Positions 1-13,200 of a DNA stretch of 64,000 bases are shown here, piece after piece (the first letter of the stretch is position 1; the number at the start of each line of letters is the position of its first letter). Under the pieces are notes generated by a model. It worked only from the letters and a program-made list of their open reading frames with translations, had not been told where the DNA came from and searched no databases. Source of the DNA: Brenneria alni (lineage in GTDB: Bacteria > Pseudomonadota > Gammaproteobacteria > Enterobacterales > Enterobacteriaceae); NCBI RefSeq assembly GCF_003666245.1, contig NZ_MJLZ01000003.1, positions 1 through 64,000 of the forward strand, in the 5' to 3' direction. The translations under genes were made by a program, and so were the position numbers.

Positions 1-101
1 TCAGGATGATACGAATAGACTCAGAAGATATTCAGCTTGTTTTGAGATTGGTTCCGGTGGTTGCGCAAAAGAAAAGCGTAACGGTCGGGATGAAACAGAT
101 T

Positions 102-221
102 TGCCTGGCGGCGATAGCGCGGTGGTCCCACCTGACCCCATGCCGAACTCAGCAGTGAAACGCCGTAGCGCCGATGGTAGTGTGGGGTCTCCCCATGTGA
201 GAGTAGGGAACTGCCAGGCAT
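102..221 (+). rRNA. rrf: 5S ribosomal RNA
   Basis: This is a 120-base 5S rRNA recognised by its ends (TGCCTGGCGG ... CTGCCAGGCAT, which pair) and by the enterobacterial interior such as CCCCATGCCGAACTC. It is the last gene of the rRNA operon whose 16S and 23S lie before the window. Its sequence matches the second 5S at 49596-49715. By position next to murB this is the rrnB-equivalent operon. Confidence 0.97.
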
Positions 222-232
222 CAAATAAGTAG

Positions 233-262
233 AAAGCCTCAGTCGCAAGACTGGGGCTTTTT
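233..262 (+). terminator. rrn operon terminator
   Basis: An inverted repeat (GCCTCAGTC, loop GCAA, GACTGGGGC) is followed by a T run, 12 bases after the 5S. It is an intrinsic terminator for the rRNA operon. Confidence 0.9.
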
Positions 263-397
263 GCATTCTGGCGAGGTGCTGCGATAGAGAAATATTAGCC
301 AGACATTGAGGTGCCGTTCGTTGTAAAAGATAAAACCACGCTAATATCCCACCCAGATCGGGTAGACTATGGAATATCTGAGCTAACGAGTACTCAT

Positions 398-1438
398 ATG
401 ATGACGAACGGTGTCATATCATTAAAACCATATCATACTTTCGCATTGCCTGTTTCTGCGTCGCAAATCACTGTAGCTAATACACAAGAAAAATTAATCA
501 ATGGATGGCGCGCTGCCCATTTATCGAAAAGCCCTATTTTACTGTTGGGAGAAGGCAGTAATGTCCTTTTTCTGGAGGATTTTGAGGGCATAATTCTGCT
601 TAATCGGATTAAGGGTATCAATGTTAATGAAAGCGAAGAAGGTTGGCACCTTCATATCGGTGCCGGAGAAAATTGGCATCATTTAGTTGAATATACTCTC
701 AAACTGGGAATCGCTGGTTTAGAAAATCTTGCCTTAATTCCTGGTTGTGTTGGTTCAGCACCTATTCAGAATATTGGTGCTTACGGTGTGGAGCTGAAGA
801 ACGTATGCGAGTATGTTGATCTATTGGATTTGACCCATGGCACGATAAAACGCCTCACTGCTTCTGAATGTCAATTTGGTTATCGGGAAAGTATATTCAA
901 GCATCAGTACCGAAATGGATTTGTCATCATTGCCGTTGGCTTATCTTTGAGTAAGAGCTGGTCTCCCATATTAGATTATGGCGATTTGACTAAACTGGAT
1001 CCAGCAAGAGTCACACCTCAGCAAATATTTGATATGGTCTGCCACATGCGGCGTAGTAAATTGCCTGATCCTGTGGATACCGGTAATGCGGGTAGTTTTT
1101 TTAAAAATCCCGTTATTAAAGCCCATAATGCCGCCGATATACTGAAGGCATATCCAAATGCTCCCCATTATTTACAGCCTGATGGTCAGGTTAAGCTGGC
1201 TGCAGGATGGTTAATAGACCAGTGTCACCTTAAGGGGTTCCAGATCGGGGGGGCCGCTGTGCATAGCCAGCAGGCGTTAGTCCTGATTAACCAGAATAAT
1301 GCAACAAGTCTTGATGTTGTTAATTTGGCTCGTCATGTCCGCAATCAGGTGGCTGATCGGTTCACTATCTGGCTGGAGCCAGAAGTTCGTTTTATTGCGG
1401 CAAGAGGAGAGGTGGATGCTGTCGAGGTATTATCATGA
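398..1438 (+). CDS. murB: UDP-N-acetylenolpyruvoylglucosamine reductase MurB
   Basis: FAD-dependent cytoplasmic enzyme that reduces UDP-GlcNAc-enolpyruvate to UDP-MurNAc with NADPH, the second committed step of peptidoglycan precursor synthesis. The FAD-binding segment (GEGSNVLF, then [17 protein letters not shown]) and the catalytic serine motif [10 protein letters not shown] are present, as is the C-terminal EPEVRFI with the proton-relay glutamate. The open frame extends up to 311 into the duplicated rrn flank. The start is placed at the tandem ATG-ATG (398/401) because it gives 346 residues, close to the E. coli 342, and the [12 protein letters not shown] N-terminus. Its stop overlaps the birA start (ATGA), as in other enterobacteria. 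Confidence 0.96.
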   Translation: MMTNGVISLKPYHTFALPVSASQITVANTQEKLINGWRAAHLSKSPILLLGEGSNVLFLEDFEGIILLNRIKGINVNESEEGWHLHIGAGENWHHLVEYTLKLGIAGLENLALIPGCVGSAPIQNIGAYGVELKNVCEYVDLLDLTHGTIKRLTASECQFGYRESIFKHQYRNGFVIIAVGLSLSKSWSPILDYGDLTKLDPARVTPQQIFDMVCHMRRSKLPDPVDTGNAGSFFKNPVIKAHNAADILKAYPNAPHYLQPDGQVKLAAGWLIDQCHLKGFQIGGAAVHSQQALVLINQNNATSLDVVNLARHVRNQVADRFTIWLEPEVRFIAARGEVDAVEVLS

Positions 1439-2394
1439 AGGATATTAAAGTTCCTCTTAAATTAATTAGCGTTCTGTCTGGCGGTGAGTTTTACTCAGGA
1501 GAAGTTCTGGGTGAAATGATGGGAATGAGTCGAGCGGCAATTAATAAACATATTCAGACTATCCGGGAGTGGGGGATAGATGTGTTTACCGTTACAGGAA
1601 AGGGATATTGCTTACCTGCACCGATACAGTTGCTGGATGAGAAACAAATCCTCAGTGCCCTGCCGGAAGGTGGCGTCACGGTTTTGCCGGTGGTTGACTC
1701 GACCAATCAATATATTTTAGACAGACTAAATTCGTTATCTCCAGGGGATGCATGTATTGCTGAATATCAACAATCAGGACGTGGACGCCGGGGACGTCAG
1801 TGGCTTTCTCCTTTTGGGGCCAACCTTTATTTATCATTATATTGGCGTTTGGAACAAGGCCCGGCGGCAGCTGTTGGAGTAAGTCTGGTCATTGGAATTG
1901 TGATGGCTGAGGTGTTACATAAGCTTGGTGCGGAAGGGGTTCGTGTCAAATGGCCGAATGATTTGTACTTGAACGACCGTAAGCTGGCTGGAATTCTGGT
2001 TGAGCTTACTGGAAAAACAGGTGATGTGGCACACCTGGTGATTGGTGTTGGTATTAATTTACGGATGTGTGAGACGACGGGTAATATGATCAATCAGGGG
2101 TGGATAAACCTTCAGGAGGCTGGGATCTCAATCGATCGTAATAAACTTGCCGCTACGCTGATATCTGAGTTTAGGCATTCATTGGCTACGTTTGAACAGC
2201 AAGGATTGTCCCCATTTATTTCCCGATGGGATCAATTGGACAATTATTTCAATCGCCCAGTTAAATTGATCATCGGTAATAGAGAAATACATGGAATTGA
2301 TAGAGGGATTGATCAGCAAGGAGCATTATTACTGGAGAGTGATGGTAAATTGATACAGTATATTGGCGGGGAAATCTCGTTAAGAGGATTGTAA
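1435..2394 (+). CDS. birA: Biotin-protein ligase / biotin operon repressor BirA
   Basis: Bifunctional protein that makes biotinyl-AMP, transfers biotin to acetyl-CoA carboxylase carrier protein, and represses the biotin operon. The N-terminal winged helix (residues about 5-60, with SRAAINKHI) is followed by the ligase domain: biotin loop GRGRRG at 115-120, KWPND at 172-176 and catalytic lysine 183 in RKLAGIL. A small C-terminal SH3-like domain ends the 319 residues, which is the usual length for the repressor-type class. It overlaps murB by four bases, so the two are translationally coupled. It ends at a bidirectional terminator shared with coaA. Confidence 0.97.
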   Translation: MKDIKVPLKLISVLSGGEFYSGEVLGEMMGMSRAAINKHIQTIREWGIDVFTVTGKGYCLPAPIQLLDEKQILSALPEGGVTVLPVVDSTNQYILDRLNSLSPGDACIAEYQQSGRGRRGRQWLSPFGANLYLSLYWRLEQGPAAAVGVSLVIGIVMAEVLHKLGAEGVRVKWPNDLYLNDRKLAGILVELTGKTGDVAHLVIGVGINLRMCETTGNMINQGWINLQEAGISIDRNKLAATLISEFRHSLATFEQQGLSPFISRWDQLDNYFNRPVKLIIGNREIHGIDRGIDQQGALLLESDGKLIQYIGGEISLRGL

Positions 2395-2426
2395 AATAAG
2401 GGGATGATATATTACCCCCTTATTTT
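2393..2426. terminator. Bidirectional terminator between birA and coaA
   Basis: The inverted repeat AAAATAAGGGG / CCCCTTATTTT has an 11-base loop and lies between the convergent birA and coaA stops. The A and T runs flank it symmetrically, so it can terminate both genes. Confidence 0.85.
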
Positions 2427-2436
2427 ACATGGCTAT

Positions 2437-3387
2437 TTATTTTCTCAATCGGACATATTCCACGGCATGATTGGCACTTTTTGTCATAATAAGACTGGCT
2501 CGCTCGCGTGTTGGGAGAATGTTTTGTTTTAAATTAAGTCCATTTATCTCTTGCCACAGTTGTGAGGCAATACCGATCGCCTCTTGTTCTGGTAGCTTTG
2601 CGTAATTATGGAAATACGAGCTTGGGTTTGAAAATGCCCCTTGTCTAAATTTAAGAAAGCGGTTGATATACCAGCTTTTTAACAAGTCCTCCGGAGCATC
2701 AACATAAATTGAAAAATCAACGAAGTCAGATACAAAAACTCTGTGTGGGTCATGGGAATAATCCATGCCACTTTGTAATACATTTAGGCCTTCCAATATT
2801 AAAATGTCGGGTTGTTCCAACACTTTGTGATTGTTCGGGACAATATCATAGATGAGATGTGAATAAATCGGTGCTGTGACCTTGGCTGCCCCTGACTTAA
2901 TGTCAGAAACGAATTTCACTAAACTGTGCATATCATAAGACTGAGGAAAGCCTTTTTTCTTCATCAGATCGCGAGCTTTTAAAACCTTATTTGGATGAAG
3001 AAAGCCGTCAGTTGTGATGAGTTCCACACTGCGATGTTCAGGCCAACGACTGAGTAATGCCTGAAGAACACGTGCCGTGGTACTTTTGCCGACAGCCACA
3101 CTGCCCGCAATACTGATGATATAAGGGATCTTTTGGCCATCAGTTCCCAGAAACTGCTCTAAAACTGCCTGGCGGCGCAGATTTGAGCTGATGTAGAAGT
3201 TAAGCAGACGTGATAAAGGCAAGTAAATTTCAGCGACTTCGTCTAATGAAAGATCTTCGTTAATCCCTTTGAGTTTAAGTATCTCTTCTTCTGTCAGCGT
3301 TAATGGGACAGAATCGCGCAAGGCGGCCCATTGACGGCGATCAAATTGTAGATATGGCGTAGCCAAAGACTGCTCTCTATTTCTCAT
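2437..3387 (-). CDS. coaA: Pantothenate kinase, type I
   Basis: Phosphorylates pantothenate with ATP, the rate-controlling step of coenzyme A synthesis; the family is feedback-inhibited by CoA. The P-loop GSVAVGKST lies at residues 95-103, and the family signature regions [18 protein letters not shown] and [11 protein letters not shown] follow. The open frame runs 48 codons further upstream, but the ATG at 3387 gives 316 residues with N-terminus [17 protein letters not shown], matching the normal enzyme exactly in length. The extension looks non-coding. It is convergent with birA, as in E. coli. Confidence 0.96.
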   Translation of the reverse strand: MRNREQSLATPYLQFDRRQWAALRDSVPLTLTEEEILKLKGINEDLSLDEVAEIYLPLSRLLNFYISSNLRRQAVLEQFLGTDGQKIPYIISIAGSVAVGKSTTARVLQALLSRWPEHRSVELITTDGFLHPNKVLKARDLMKKKGFPQSYDMHSLVKFVSDIKSGAAKVTAPIYSHLIYDIVPNNHKVLEQPDILILEGLNVLQSGMDYSHDPHRVFVSDFVDFSIYVDAPEDLLKSWYINRFLKFRQGAFSNPSSYFHNYAKLPEQEAIGIASQLWQEINGLNLKQNILPTRERASLIMTKSANHAVEYVRLRK

Positions 3388-3605
3388 AAGTCTGATTCTG
3401 CCTGCTTGTACAGGTAAGAAAGGGGACTTCTGCCCACTTAAGCTAAACGAGCTGCATAGTATAATCAGCTCGACTACAGGCCGTAGAACCTTTTCTTGGT
3501 GTAATAATTTGGATTGCAGGCAGGTTAACACTTTGCTAGGGAAAAAAAGAAGAGAAAATCAGCTTGATACCCGACGCCCATGTCAAAGGGCACCTGGCAT
3601 TGGCG

Positions 3606-4154
3606 TTAGCTGGCAATCGCTCGCTCTACGTGATTGACTGCGAAGAGGCGTTTATAATAGATAGCTGTAGGGTGATAATAACCATCGGGCGTACTGGCAT
3701 AGTCGGGAAGTTCGCCTAAATATCGGTATCCCAACGAGCGATAAAAAATCTCTGCAGGAGAACCTGCCTGCGTATCTAAATAAAGCAATCCTCGCTGTTG
3801 CAGGAGTGCGGTTTTTTCCAGAGTTTGCATTAATTGTCTGCCGATACCCATTCTTCTTGCCCGACTATGCACTAATAATTTTTGAATTTCCGCCCGATTT
3901 TGCCCATTTGGTTTCTGACAGAGTTCTAATTGTACACAGCCAGCGACACCTTCCGAGTCGCGGGCGATCCATAGCATACGTTCACCTTTCGCGACCGAGG
4001 GGCGTAAGCCGTGGAAATAACTCTCCGCTTCTTCATGTGACAAAGGGGCCTGGTATCCAACAGAGGCTCCTTTGGCGACCGCATCTATCAGTAGGTGAGC
4101 AAGTTCACCACGATAGACAGGCAGGGTAGCGACGTTGAGGGATACGATTTTCAT
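3606..4154 (-). CDS. GNAT-family N-acetyltransferase
   Basis: Acetyl-CoA-dependent N-acetyltransferase of the Gcn5-related superfamily, substrate unknown. The acetyl-CoA pyrophosphate-binding motif A is visible (RRMGIGRQLM, residues about 100-109), preceded by the beta-strand segment AEIQKLLVHSRAR and followed by the C-terminal SPAEIFYRSLGYRYLGELP typical of the fold. The ATG at 4154 is chosen over the upstream open frame because a GGAG ribosome-binding site lies just before it and the fold starts immediately; this gives 182 residues. It lies on the same strand as coaA with a 218-base gap that holds nothing recognisable. The function could be small-molecule detoxification; no evidence decides. 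Confidence 0.85.
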   Translation of the reverse strand: MKIVSLNVATLPVYRGELAHLLIDAVAKGASVGYQAPLSHEEAESYFHGLRPSVAKGERMLWIARDSEGVAGCVQLELCQKPNGQNRAEIQKLLVHSRARRMGIGRQLMQTLEKTALLQQRGLLYLDTQAGSPAEIFYRSLGYRYLGELPDYASTPDGYYHPTAIYYKRLFAVNHVERAIAS

Positions 4155-4442
4155 GAGAGTCTCCTGACAGCATGGAACATACTCTAAATAAAGCAAAATT
4201 CATTCCAATTTGCGATGAATGGCTGGATATACAAAAGGGTGAATACGGATACCAAAAAAATGTATCCTGATGGGGCAACTATCACAGTTTTGGTGCAACA
4301 GAGTTGAATTAATATTTCATCAGTCAGGTATCGATGCTGGTCAGGTTTGGCGCTTCTTTGTGCGAATTATTGTCGCTATTGTGGATTCGTGTTCAAATTT
4401 GGATAAAATCTAAGCGATAGCGCATTTTACGCAATTTTTTTG

Positions 4443-4479
4443 TTGCATAGGCCGTTCGGTCTACCTAGAATGCGCAGCA
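4443..4479 (+). promoter_or_regulatory. Promoter of the tRNA-tufB operon
   Basis: A -35 TTGCAT and a -10 TAGAAT are separated by 17 bases and followed by a GC-rich discriminator (GCGCAGC), the arrangement seen at stringently controlled tRNA and rRNA promoters. It lies a few bases upstream of tRNA-Thr. The rest of 4155-4442 holds no gene; only a short inverted repeat GGATAC/GTATCC near 4247-4267 was seen. Confidence 0.8.
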
Positions 4480-4485
4480 CTTGAT

Positions 4486-4561
<76 letters not shown>

Positions 4562-4576
4562 TTAAGTGCATAATCA

Positions 4577-4661
<85 letters not shown>

Positions 4662-4790
4662 AATTCAGTCCTGGTAACAGGATAAAATCGATACGGTATG
4701 TGAAACTAAGCCGGATCGAAGGATGCGGAGGGTAATGTTATTCTCCAATTTCTAAATCTACAGAAAAATCAGGTAGCCGAGTTCCAGGAT

Positions 4791-4865
<75 letters not shown>

Positions 4866-4872
4866 AAGATGT

Positions 4873-4948
4873 GCTGATATAGCTCAGTTGGTAGAGCGCA
4901 CCCTTGGTAAGGGTGAGGTCGGCAGTTCGAATCTGCCTATCAGCACCA
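4873..4948 (+). tRNA. thrT: tRNA-Thr (anticodon GGT)
   Basis: This is a 76-base cloverleaf with acceptor GCTGATA / TATCAGC, anticodon loop TTGGTAA, T-loop TTCGAAT and encoded CCA. It is the last tRNA before tufB and is expected to share its transcript. Confidence 0.96.
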
Positions 4949-5020
4949 CTTCTTTATTCTTCCTCCTGATTTTCTTTCTGTTAAAAAATTCAGCAAGCAA
5001 ACGCTTGGTTGATGTGGTGA

Positions 5021-6241
<1,221 letters not shown>

Positions 6242-6271
6242 TCGCTGATAACGTTTGACGTGACACGCGAT

Positions 6272-6298
6272 AAAAGGGCATCATTTGATGCCCTTTTT
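6272..6298 (+). terminator. tufB terminator
   Basis: A perfect stem AAAGGGCATCA / TGATGCCCTTT with a two-base loop runs into a T run, about 30 bases after the tufB stop. Confidence 0.92.
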
Positions 6299-6479
6299 CT
6301 ACGCTGTCATGTGGTAGAACCTATCTCATCAGCGATTGTCGAATATAATCATTGGTGAGATAGGCTCTGTAGATACGGCGTAAATACCGAATTATTCGTT
6401 TACAGAACATCTTTCGGTTTGGTTTGCCCTGCTTCGCGGGGCAAAGTTATTTGTCTGAATCATTGTGACAGGTTGGTTT

Positions 6480-6863
6480 ATGAGTGCGAATACCGAAGCT
6501 CAGGGAAGTGGGCGTGGCCTGGAAGCGACTAAATGGCTGGTAGTGGCTGTGTTGCTGATAGTTGCGATTGTTGGCAACTATTACTACCGTGAATTTAGTC
6601 TGCCCTTGCGCGCATTAGCGGTTGTTATCCTGATTGCTGCCGCCGGTGGCGTGGCATTGCTAACCACAAAAGGTAAAGCAACAGTAACGTTTGCCCGTGA
6701 AGCCCGTACCGAAGTACGTAAAGTGATTTGGCCGACTCGTCAGGAAACGTTACACACCACGTTAATCGTTGCCGCGGTTACTGCCGTGATGTCGCTGATT
6801 TTGTGGGGGCTGGATGGTATTCTGGTCCGATTGGTATCGTTTATCACAGGCCTGAGGTTCTAA
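6480..6863 (+). CDS. secE: Preprotein translocase subunit SecE
   Basis: Essential inner-membrane subunit of the SecYEG channel. At 127 residues it has the three-helix enterobacterial form: two N-terminal transmembrane segments (about residues 18-36 and 43-61), a cytoplasmic amphipathic stretch with the conserved [17 protein letters not shown], and a final transmembrane segment. The frame opens at 6465, but the ATG at 6480 ([13 protein letters not shown]) matches the known N-terminus. nusG begins one base after its stop, so they form the usual secE-nusG operon. The 6299-6479 gap must hold its promoter; only a TATAAT at 6344-6349 without a good -35 was seen. Confidence 0.96.
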   Translation: MSANTEAQGSGRGLEATKWLVVAVLLIVAIVGNYYYREFSLPLRALAVVILIAAAGGVALLTTKGKATVTFAREARTEVRKVIWPTRQETLHTTLIVAAVTAVMSLILWGLDGILVRLVSFITGLRF

Positions 6864-6864
6864 G

Positions 6865-7410
6865 ATGTCTGAAGCCCCAAAAAAACGTTGGTACGTCGTT
6901 CAGGCGTTTTCCGGTTTTGAAGGCCGCGTGGCCCAGTCGCTGCGTGAGCATATCAAATTACATAACATGGAAGACCTGTTTGGTGAGGTCATGGTTCCCA
7001 CTGAAGAAGTGGTTGAGATTCGTGGCGGTCAGCGTCGCAAAAGCGAGCGTAAATTTTTCCCCGGCTATGTATTGGTACAGATGGTTATGGAAGATGCGAG
7101 CTGGCATCTGGTTCGCAGCGTTCCGCGCGTCATGGGATTTATCGGCGGTACCTCTGACCGTCCTGCGCCTATCAGCGACAAAGAAGTGGACGCGATTATG
7201 AATCGCCTCCAGCAGGCTGGTGATAAACCTCGTCCGAAAACCATGTTTGAACCCGGTGAAATGGTTCGTGTCAGTGACGGTCCGTTTGCAGACTTCAACG
7301 GAGTTGTCGAAGAAGTGGATTACGAAAAGAGTCGCCTGAAAGTGTCTGTCTCGATCTTTGGTCGTGCGACACCGGTAGAACTGGACTTTGGACAGGTTGA
7401 GAAGGGTTAA
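6865..7410 (+). CDS. nusG: Transcription elongation/termination factor NusG
   Basis: Binds the RNA polymerase clamp helices, suppresses pausing, and links polymerase to Rho or to ribosomal protein S10. The N-terminal NGN domain ([18 protein letters not shown]) and C-terminal KOW domain ([18 protein letters not shown], about residues 130-150) are clear. The length is 181 residues, as in E. coli. It is the distal gene of the secE operon. Confidence 0.97.
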   Translation: MSEAPKKRWYVVQAFSGFEGRVAQSLREHIKLHNMEDLFGEVMVPTEEVVEIRGGQRRKSERKFFPGYVLVQMVMEDASWHLVRSVPRVMGFIGGTSDRPAPISDKEVDAIMNRLQQAGDKPRPKTMFEPGEMVRVSDGPFADFNGVVEEVDYEKSRLKVSVSIFGRATPVELDFGQVEKG

Positions 7411-7439
7411 TCTTTTCATCCTGCCCGCTAAACTTCAGC

Positions 7440-7475
7440 TTGTCTCTGGCGCGAAATTAATCTACAATTTCGCGC
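7440..7475 (+). promoter_or_regulatory. Candidate rplK promoter overlapping the nusG terminator
   Basis: A -35 TTGTCT and a -10 TACAAT are separated by exactly 17 bases. The -10 lies inside the loop and 3' arm of the hairpin at 7448-7480, so promoter and terminator share the same DNA. Confidence 0.6.
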
Positions 7476-7480
7476 CTTTT
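7448..7480 (+). terminator. secE-nusG terminator
   Basis: The stem GGCGCGAAATT / AATTTCGCGCC has a short loop and is followed by TTTTG and more T residues, 38 bases after the nusG stop. Confidence 0.85.
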
Positions 7481-7568
7481 GTTTTTGGGTGTTTAACAGC
7501 ACCTGAAGCGTATTAAAACCACGGGGAGCCTTTTTAAAAGGCGTTATCACCCATTCGAGGAAAGTTAA

Positions 7569-7997
<429 letters not shown>

Positions 7998-8000
7998 TAA

Positions 8001-8705
<705 letters not shown>

Positions 8706-8720
8706 TAGCTTTTGTTTCGC

Positions 8721-8756
8721 TTTACTCGGGCTTAGGATTTACCTATAATCTTACGC
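8721..8756 (+). promoter_or_regulatory. rplJ operon promoter
   Basis: TTTACT and TATAAT are separated by 17 bases, just after rplA. It is placed as the main promoter of the rplJL-rpoBC operon, giving a leader of about 245 bases. Confidence 0.75.
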
Positions 8757-9004
8757 CCGTTGTACCGTTAGCGGAATTAAAGAAGAATTTTCGGTTGGAG
8801 CCTGGCCTATCCAGGCCTCCGTCCAAGACCGCAGGTGTCTTGCAAGAGACTTAATCTTCCTGCGTAGACGGTGACAGAGCCTGAAGAACATCTTATTGTC
8901 TTTGCTGGATTCTGCTCACCGTGTTTCGACGCTTATTTCCATTTTGGCGATAAGTGAAGTGAGTTCCGGAGGTTTCCTCCGGCTAAATCCAGGAGCAAAA
9001 GCTA
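8757..9004 (+). promoter_or_regulatory. Ribosomal protein L10 leader
   Basis: A structured, gene-free leader of about 250 bases lies between the promoter and rplJ. It contains nested inverted segments such as GGAGCCTGGCC / GGCCTCC and GAAGATTAAGT-type pairings, in the position where the L10-(L7/L12)4 complex binds to repress translation in enterobacteria. The assignment rests on position and on the structured character; base pairing was not computed. Confidence 0.7.
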
Positions 9005-9502
9005 ATGGCATTAAATCTTCAAGACAAACAAGCGATTGTTGCTGAAGTCAGCGAAGTAGCCAAAGGTGCGCTGTCTGCGGTTGTTGCGGATTCCCGTGGC
9101 GTCACCGTAGATAAAATGACTGAACTGCGTAAAGCAGGTCGTGAAGCTGGCGTTTACATGCGTGTTGTTCGTAACACTTTGTTGCGTCGTGCTGTTGAAG
9201 GGACTTCTTTTGAGTGCCTGAAAGACACGTTTGTTGGTCCGACCCTGATTGCATACTCTTTAGAACATCCGGGCGCAGCTGCTCGTTTGTTTAAAGAATT
9301 CGCGAAAGCGAATGCAAAATTTGAGGTCAAAGCTGCAGCCTTTGAAGGCGAGCTGATCCCGGCGGCGCAAATTGACCGTCTGGCAACGCTGCCGACTTAC
9401 GAAGAAGCACTGGCACGTCTGATGTCGACCATGAAAGAAGCCGCTGCAGGCAAACTGGTTCGTACTCTGGCTGCTGTTCGCGATCAGAAAGAAGCGGCTT
9501 AA
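9005..9502 (+). CDS. rplJ: 50S ribosomal protein L10
   Basis: Forms the base of the L7/L12 stalk and, complexed with L12, represses its own translation through the leader upstream. It has 165 residues. The N-terminal rRNA-binding domain ([32 protein letters not shown]) is followed by the C-terminal helix that carries L12 dimers. A GGAGCAAAAGC ribosome-binding region precedes the ATG. Confidence 0.97.
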   Translation: MALNLQDKQAIVAEVSEVAKGALSAVVADSRGVTVDKMTELRKAGREAGVYMRVVRNTLLRRAVEGTSFECLKDTFVGPTLIAYSLEHPGAAARLFKEFAKANAKFEVKAAAFEGELIPAAQIDRLATLPTYEEALARLMSTMKEAAAGKLVRTLAAVRDQKEAA

Positions 9503-9550
9503 TTGCTCTTTTTTCTCTACCGCACTTGCTAACGTATAAACTATTTCTGA

Positions 9551-9934
<384 letters not shown>

Positions 9935-9973
9935 GCCATCTTTCCAGGTTGCAGCCTGATTTATTAGGCTGAT

Positions 9974-10004
9974 GGCTGGTGACTTTTTGGTCACCAGCCT
10001 TTTT
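9974..10004 (+). terminator. rplL-rpoB attenuator
   Basis: The stem GGCTGGTGAC / GTCACCAGCC is followed by TTTTT, between rplL and rpoB. In E. coli this position holds a partial terminator that sets the ratio of ribosomal protein to polymerase expression. The rest of 9935-10264 holds no gene. Confidence 0.85.
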
Positions 10005-10264
10005 GCGCTGTAGGGCATCAATGGGGTTTCACACTGTTTAGCCATTGATTTACCCCCCAATATCTTTTTCTATTGACGACTTAATATACTGCTTCCCTGT
10101 CCGGGTTCCCTGCCTGAGCAAGAGCAATGAAATGGTTTAAGAGTAATAGAAAGATGTATTACGGAAAGACCTCCATTTTCCGATAGACATAAAATAGTGT
10201 TGCATGACCTGTCCTTGCTAGGACGGACAGAGTGGTTCGACTTTTCAGCGAGTTGAGGAACCCT

Positions 10265-13200
10265 ATGGTTTACTCCTATACCGAGAAAAAACGCATTCGT
10301 AAGGATTTTGGTAAACGCCCACAAGTGTTGGACATACCTTATCTCCTTTCTATCCAGCTTGACTCGTTCCAGAAGTTTATCGAGCAAGATCCGGAAGGTC
10401 AGTACGGTTTGGAAGCGGCATTCCGTTCTGTTTTCCCCATACAAAGCTATAGCGGTAATTCAGAGCTGCAATATGTTAGCTATCGCCTGGGTGAGCCGGT
10501 ATTTGACGTTAAAGAATGTCAAATCCGTGGCGTGACGTTTTCTGCGCCGCTGCGTGTTAAATTGCGCCTGGTGATATACGAACGTGAAGCGCCTGTAGGC
10601 ACCGTTAAAGATATCAAAGAGCAAGAAGTCTACATGGGCGAAATTCCGCTCATGACCGACAACGGTACTTTTGTGATCAACGGTACTGAGCGTGTTATCG
10701 TTTCTCAGTTGCACCGTAGTCCGGGTGTATTCTTCGACAGCGACAAGGGTAAAACCCACTCTTCAGGTAAGGTGTTGTATAATGCCCGTATTATTCCTTA
10801 CCGTGGTTCCTGGCTGGATTTCGAATTCGATCCGAAAGATAACCTGTTTGTCCGTATTGACCGTCGCCGCAAATTGCCTGCGACCATCATCCTGCGGGCG
10901 TTGGGTTACTCCACTGAGCAGATTCTGGATTTGTTCTTCGATAAAGTTGCTTATGAAATCAATGGCAACAAATTGCAGATGGATCTGGTTCCTGAGCGCC
11001 TGCGTGGTGAGACGGCTTCTTTTGATATTGAAGCGGAAGGCAAAGTCTACGTTGAAAAAGGCCGCCGTATCACTGCCCGTCATATCCGTCAATTAGAGAA
11101 AGACGGCATTGAGCGTATTGAAGTACCCGTTGAATATATCGTCGGCAAAGTTCTGTCCAAAGATTATATCGACGAAAGCACAGGTGAATTGATCGGCGCC
11201 GCGAATATGGAATTGTCACTGGATCTGCTGGCCAAACTCAGCCAATCCGGTCACAAGCATATTGACACGTTGTTCACCAACGATCTGGATCACGGTGCGT
11301 ACATGTCGGAAACCCTGCGTGTCGATCCGTCAAGCGATCGCCTGAGCGCACTGGTTGAAATTTACCGCATGATGCGTCCTGGTGAGCCACCAACACGCGA
11401 AGCGGCTGAAACGCTGTTTGAGAATCTGTTCTTCTCTGAAGATCGCTATGACTTGTCTGCGGTCGGTCGGATGAAGTTCAACCGTTCCCTGCTGCGTGAA
11501 GAGATCGAAGGTTCGGGTATTCTGAGCAAAGAAGACATCATTGATGTGATGAAAAAGCTTATTGATATCCGTAACGGCAAAGGCGAAGTGGATGATATTG
11601 ACCATCTCGGTAACCGCCGTATCCGTTCCGTCGGTGAAATGGCCGAAAACCAGTTCCGTGTTGGTTTGGTTCGTGTAGAACGTGCGGTGAAAGAGCGTCT
11701 TTCTCTGGGCGACCTCGACACGTTGATGCCTCAGGACATGATCAACGCCAAGCCGATTTCGGCTGCGGTGAAAGAGTTCTTTGGTTCAAGCCAACTGTCA
11801 CAGTTTATGGATCAGAACAACCCCCTGTCTGAGATCACGCACAAGCGTCGTATCTCCGCATTGGGCCCAGGTGGTTTGACCCGTGAACGCGCTGGCTTTG
11901 AAGTTCGAGACGTGCACCCGACCCACTATGGCCGGGTATGTCCTATCGAAACGCCGGAAGGCCCGAACATCGGCCTGATCAACTCCTTGTCTGTTTATGC
12001 GCAGACTAACGAGTATGGATTTCTTGAAACCCCGTATCGTCGCGTGCGTGACAATGTAGTGACGGATGAGATCCATTATCTGTCGGCGATTGAAGAAGGC
12101 AACTTTGTTATCGCTCAGGCGAATACCAACCTGGATGAAGAAGGCCGCTTCATTGATGAACTGGTAACCTGCCGTAATAAAGGCGAGTCCAGCTTGTTCA
12201 GCCGCGATCAGGTTGAATATATGGACGTATCCACCCAGCAGGTTGTATCCGTAGGTGCTTCACTGATCCCCTTCCTGGAACACGATGACGCCAACCGTGC
12301 ATTGATGGGGGCGAACATGCAACGTCAGGCGGTGCCTACTCTGCGAGCTGATAAGCCGCTGGTTGGTACCGGTATGGAGCGTGCAGTTGCGGTTGACTCC
12401 GGTGTAACGGCTGTCGCAAAACGTGGCGGTACCGTACAGTATGTTGATGCGTCACGTATCGTGATCCGCGTTAACGATGATGAAATGTATCCGGGCGAAG
12501 CCGGGATCGACATCTATAACCTGACCAAATACACCCGCTCCAACCAGAATACCTGTATTAGCCAGATGCCTTGCGTGTCTCTGGGGGAACCGGTTGAACG
12601 CGGCGATGTGCTGGCTGATGGCCCGTCCACCGATCTGGGTGAGCTGGCGTTAGGTCAGAACATGCGTGTCGCATTCATGCCGTGGAACGGTTACAACTTC
12701 GAAGACTCCATCCTCGTCTCTGAGCGTGTGGTTCAGGAAGATCGCTTTACGACTATTCATATCCAAGAGCTGGCGTGTGTGTCCCGCGACACCAAGCTGG
12801 GGCCGGAGGAAATCACTGCTGACATCCCGAACGTGGGTGAAGCGGCGCTTTCTAAACTGGATGAGTCCGGCATCGTTTATATCGGTGCGGAAGTGACCGG
12901 TGGTGACATTCTGGTTGGTAAGGTAACGCCGAAAGGTGAAACCCAACTGACGCCAGAAGAGAAACTGCTACGTGCGATCTTCGGTGAGAAGGCATCAGAC
13001 GTTAAAGATTCTTCTCTGCGTGTGCCAAATGGTGTTTCCGGTACGGTTATCGACGTACAGGTCTTTACCCGCGACGGCGTGGAAAAAGACAAACGTGCGT
13101 TGGAAATCGAAGAGATGCAGCTTAAGCAGGCCAAGAAAGACCTGACCGAAGAGTTGCAAATCCTGGAAGCCGGCCTGTTTGCCCGTATTCACGCTGTGCT

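Larger units (their letters stand above)
1..345 (+). repeat. rRNA-operon 3' end repeat, copy A
   Basis: This stretch (23S-5S spacer, 5S, terminator and about 80 bases beyond it) is nearly identical to 49495-49840. The only differences seen are one single-base indel just after the 5S and one C/T change after the terminator. Identity stops at the bases ctaat, after which copy A runs toward murB and copy B into the argD stop codon. The 23S of this first operon lies upstream of the window. Confidence 0.95.

Noticed and set aside
311..400. N-terminal extension of murB back to 311
   Set aside because: The extension lies partly in the duplicated rrn flank. The tandem ATG at 398/401 gives the normal MurB length and N-terminus.
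3388..3531. 48-codon N-terminal extension of coaA
   Set aside because: The ATG at 3387 gives exactly the usual 316 residues; the extension has no family similarity.
4247..4267. Short inverted repeat GGATAC/GTATCC upstream of the tRNA cluster as a terminator
   Set aside because: The stem is six bases with an A-rich loop and no T run on either side that fits a gene end.
6301..6360. Promoter for secE around TATAAT at 6344-6349
   Set aside because: No -35 element with acceptable spacing was found, so it is mentioned only as a possibility under secE.
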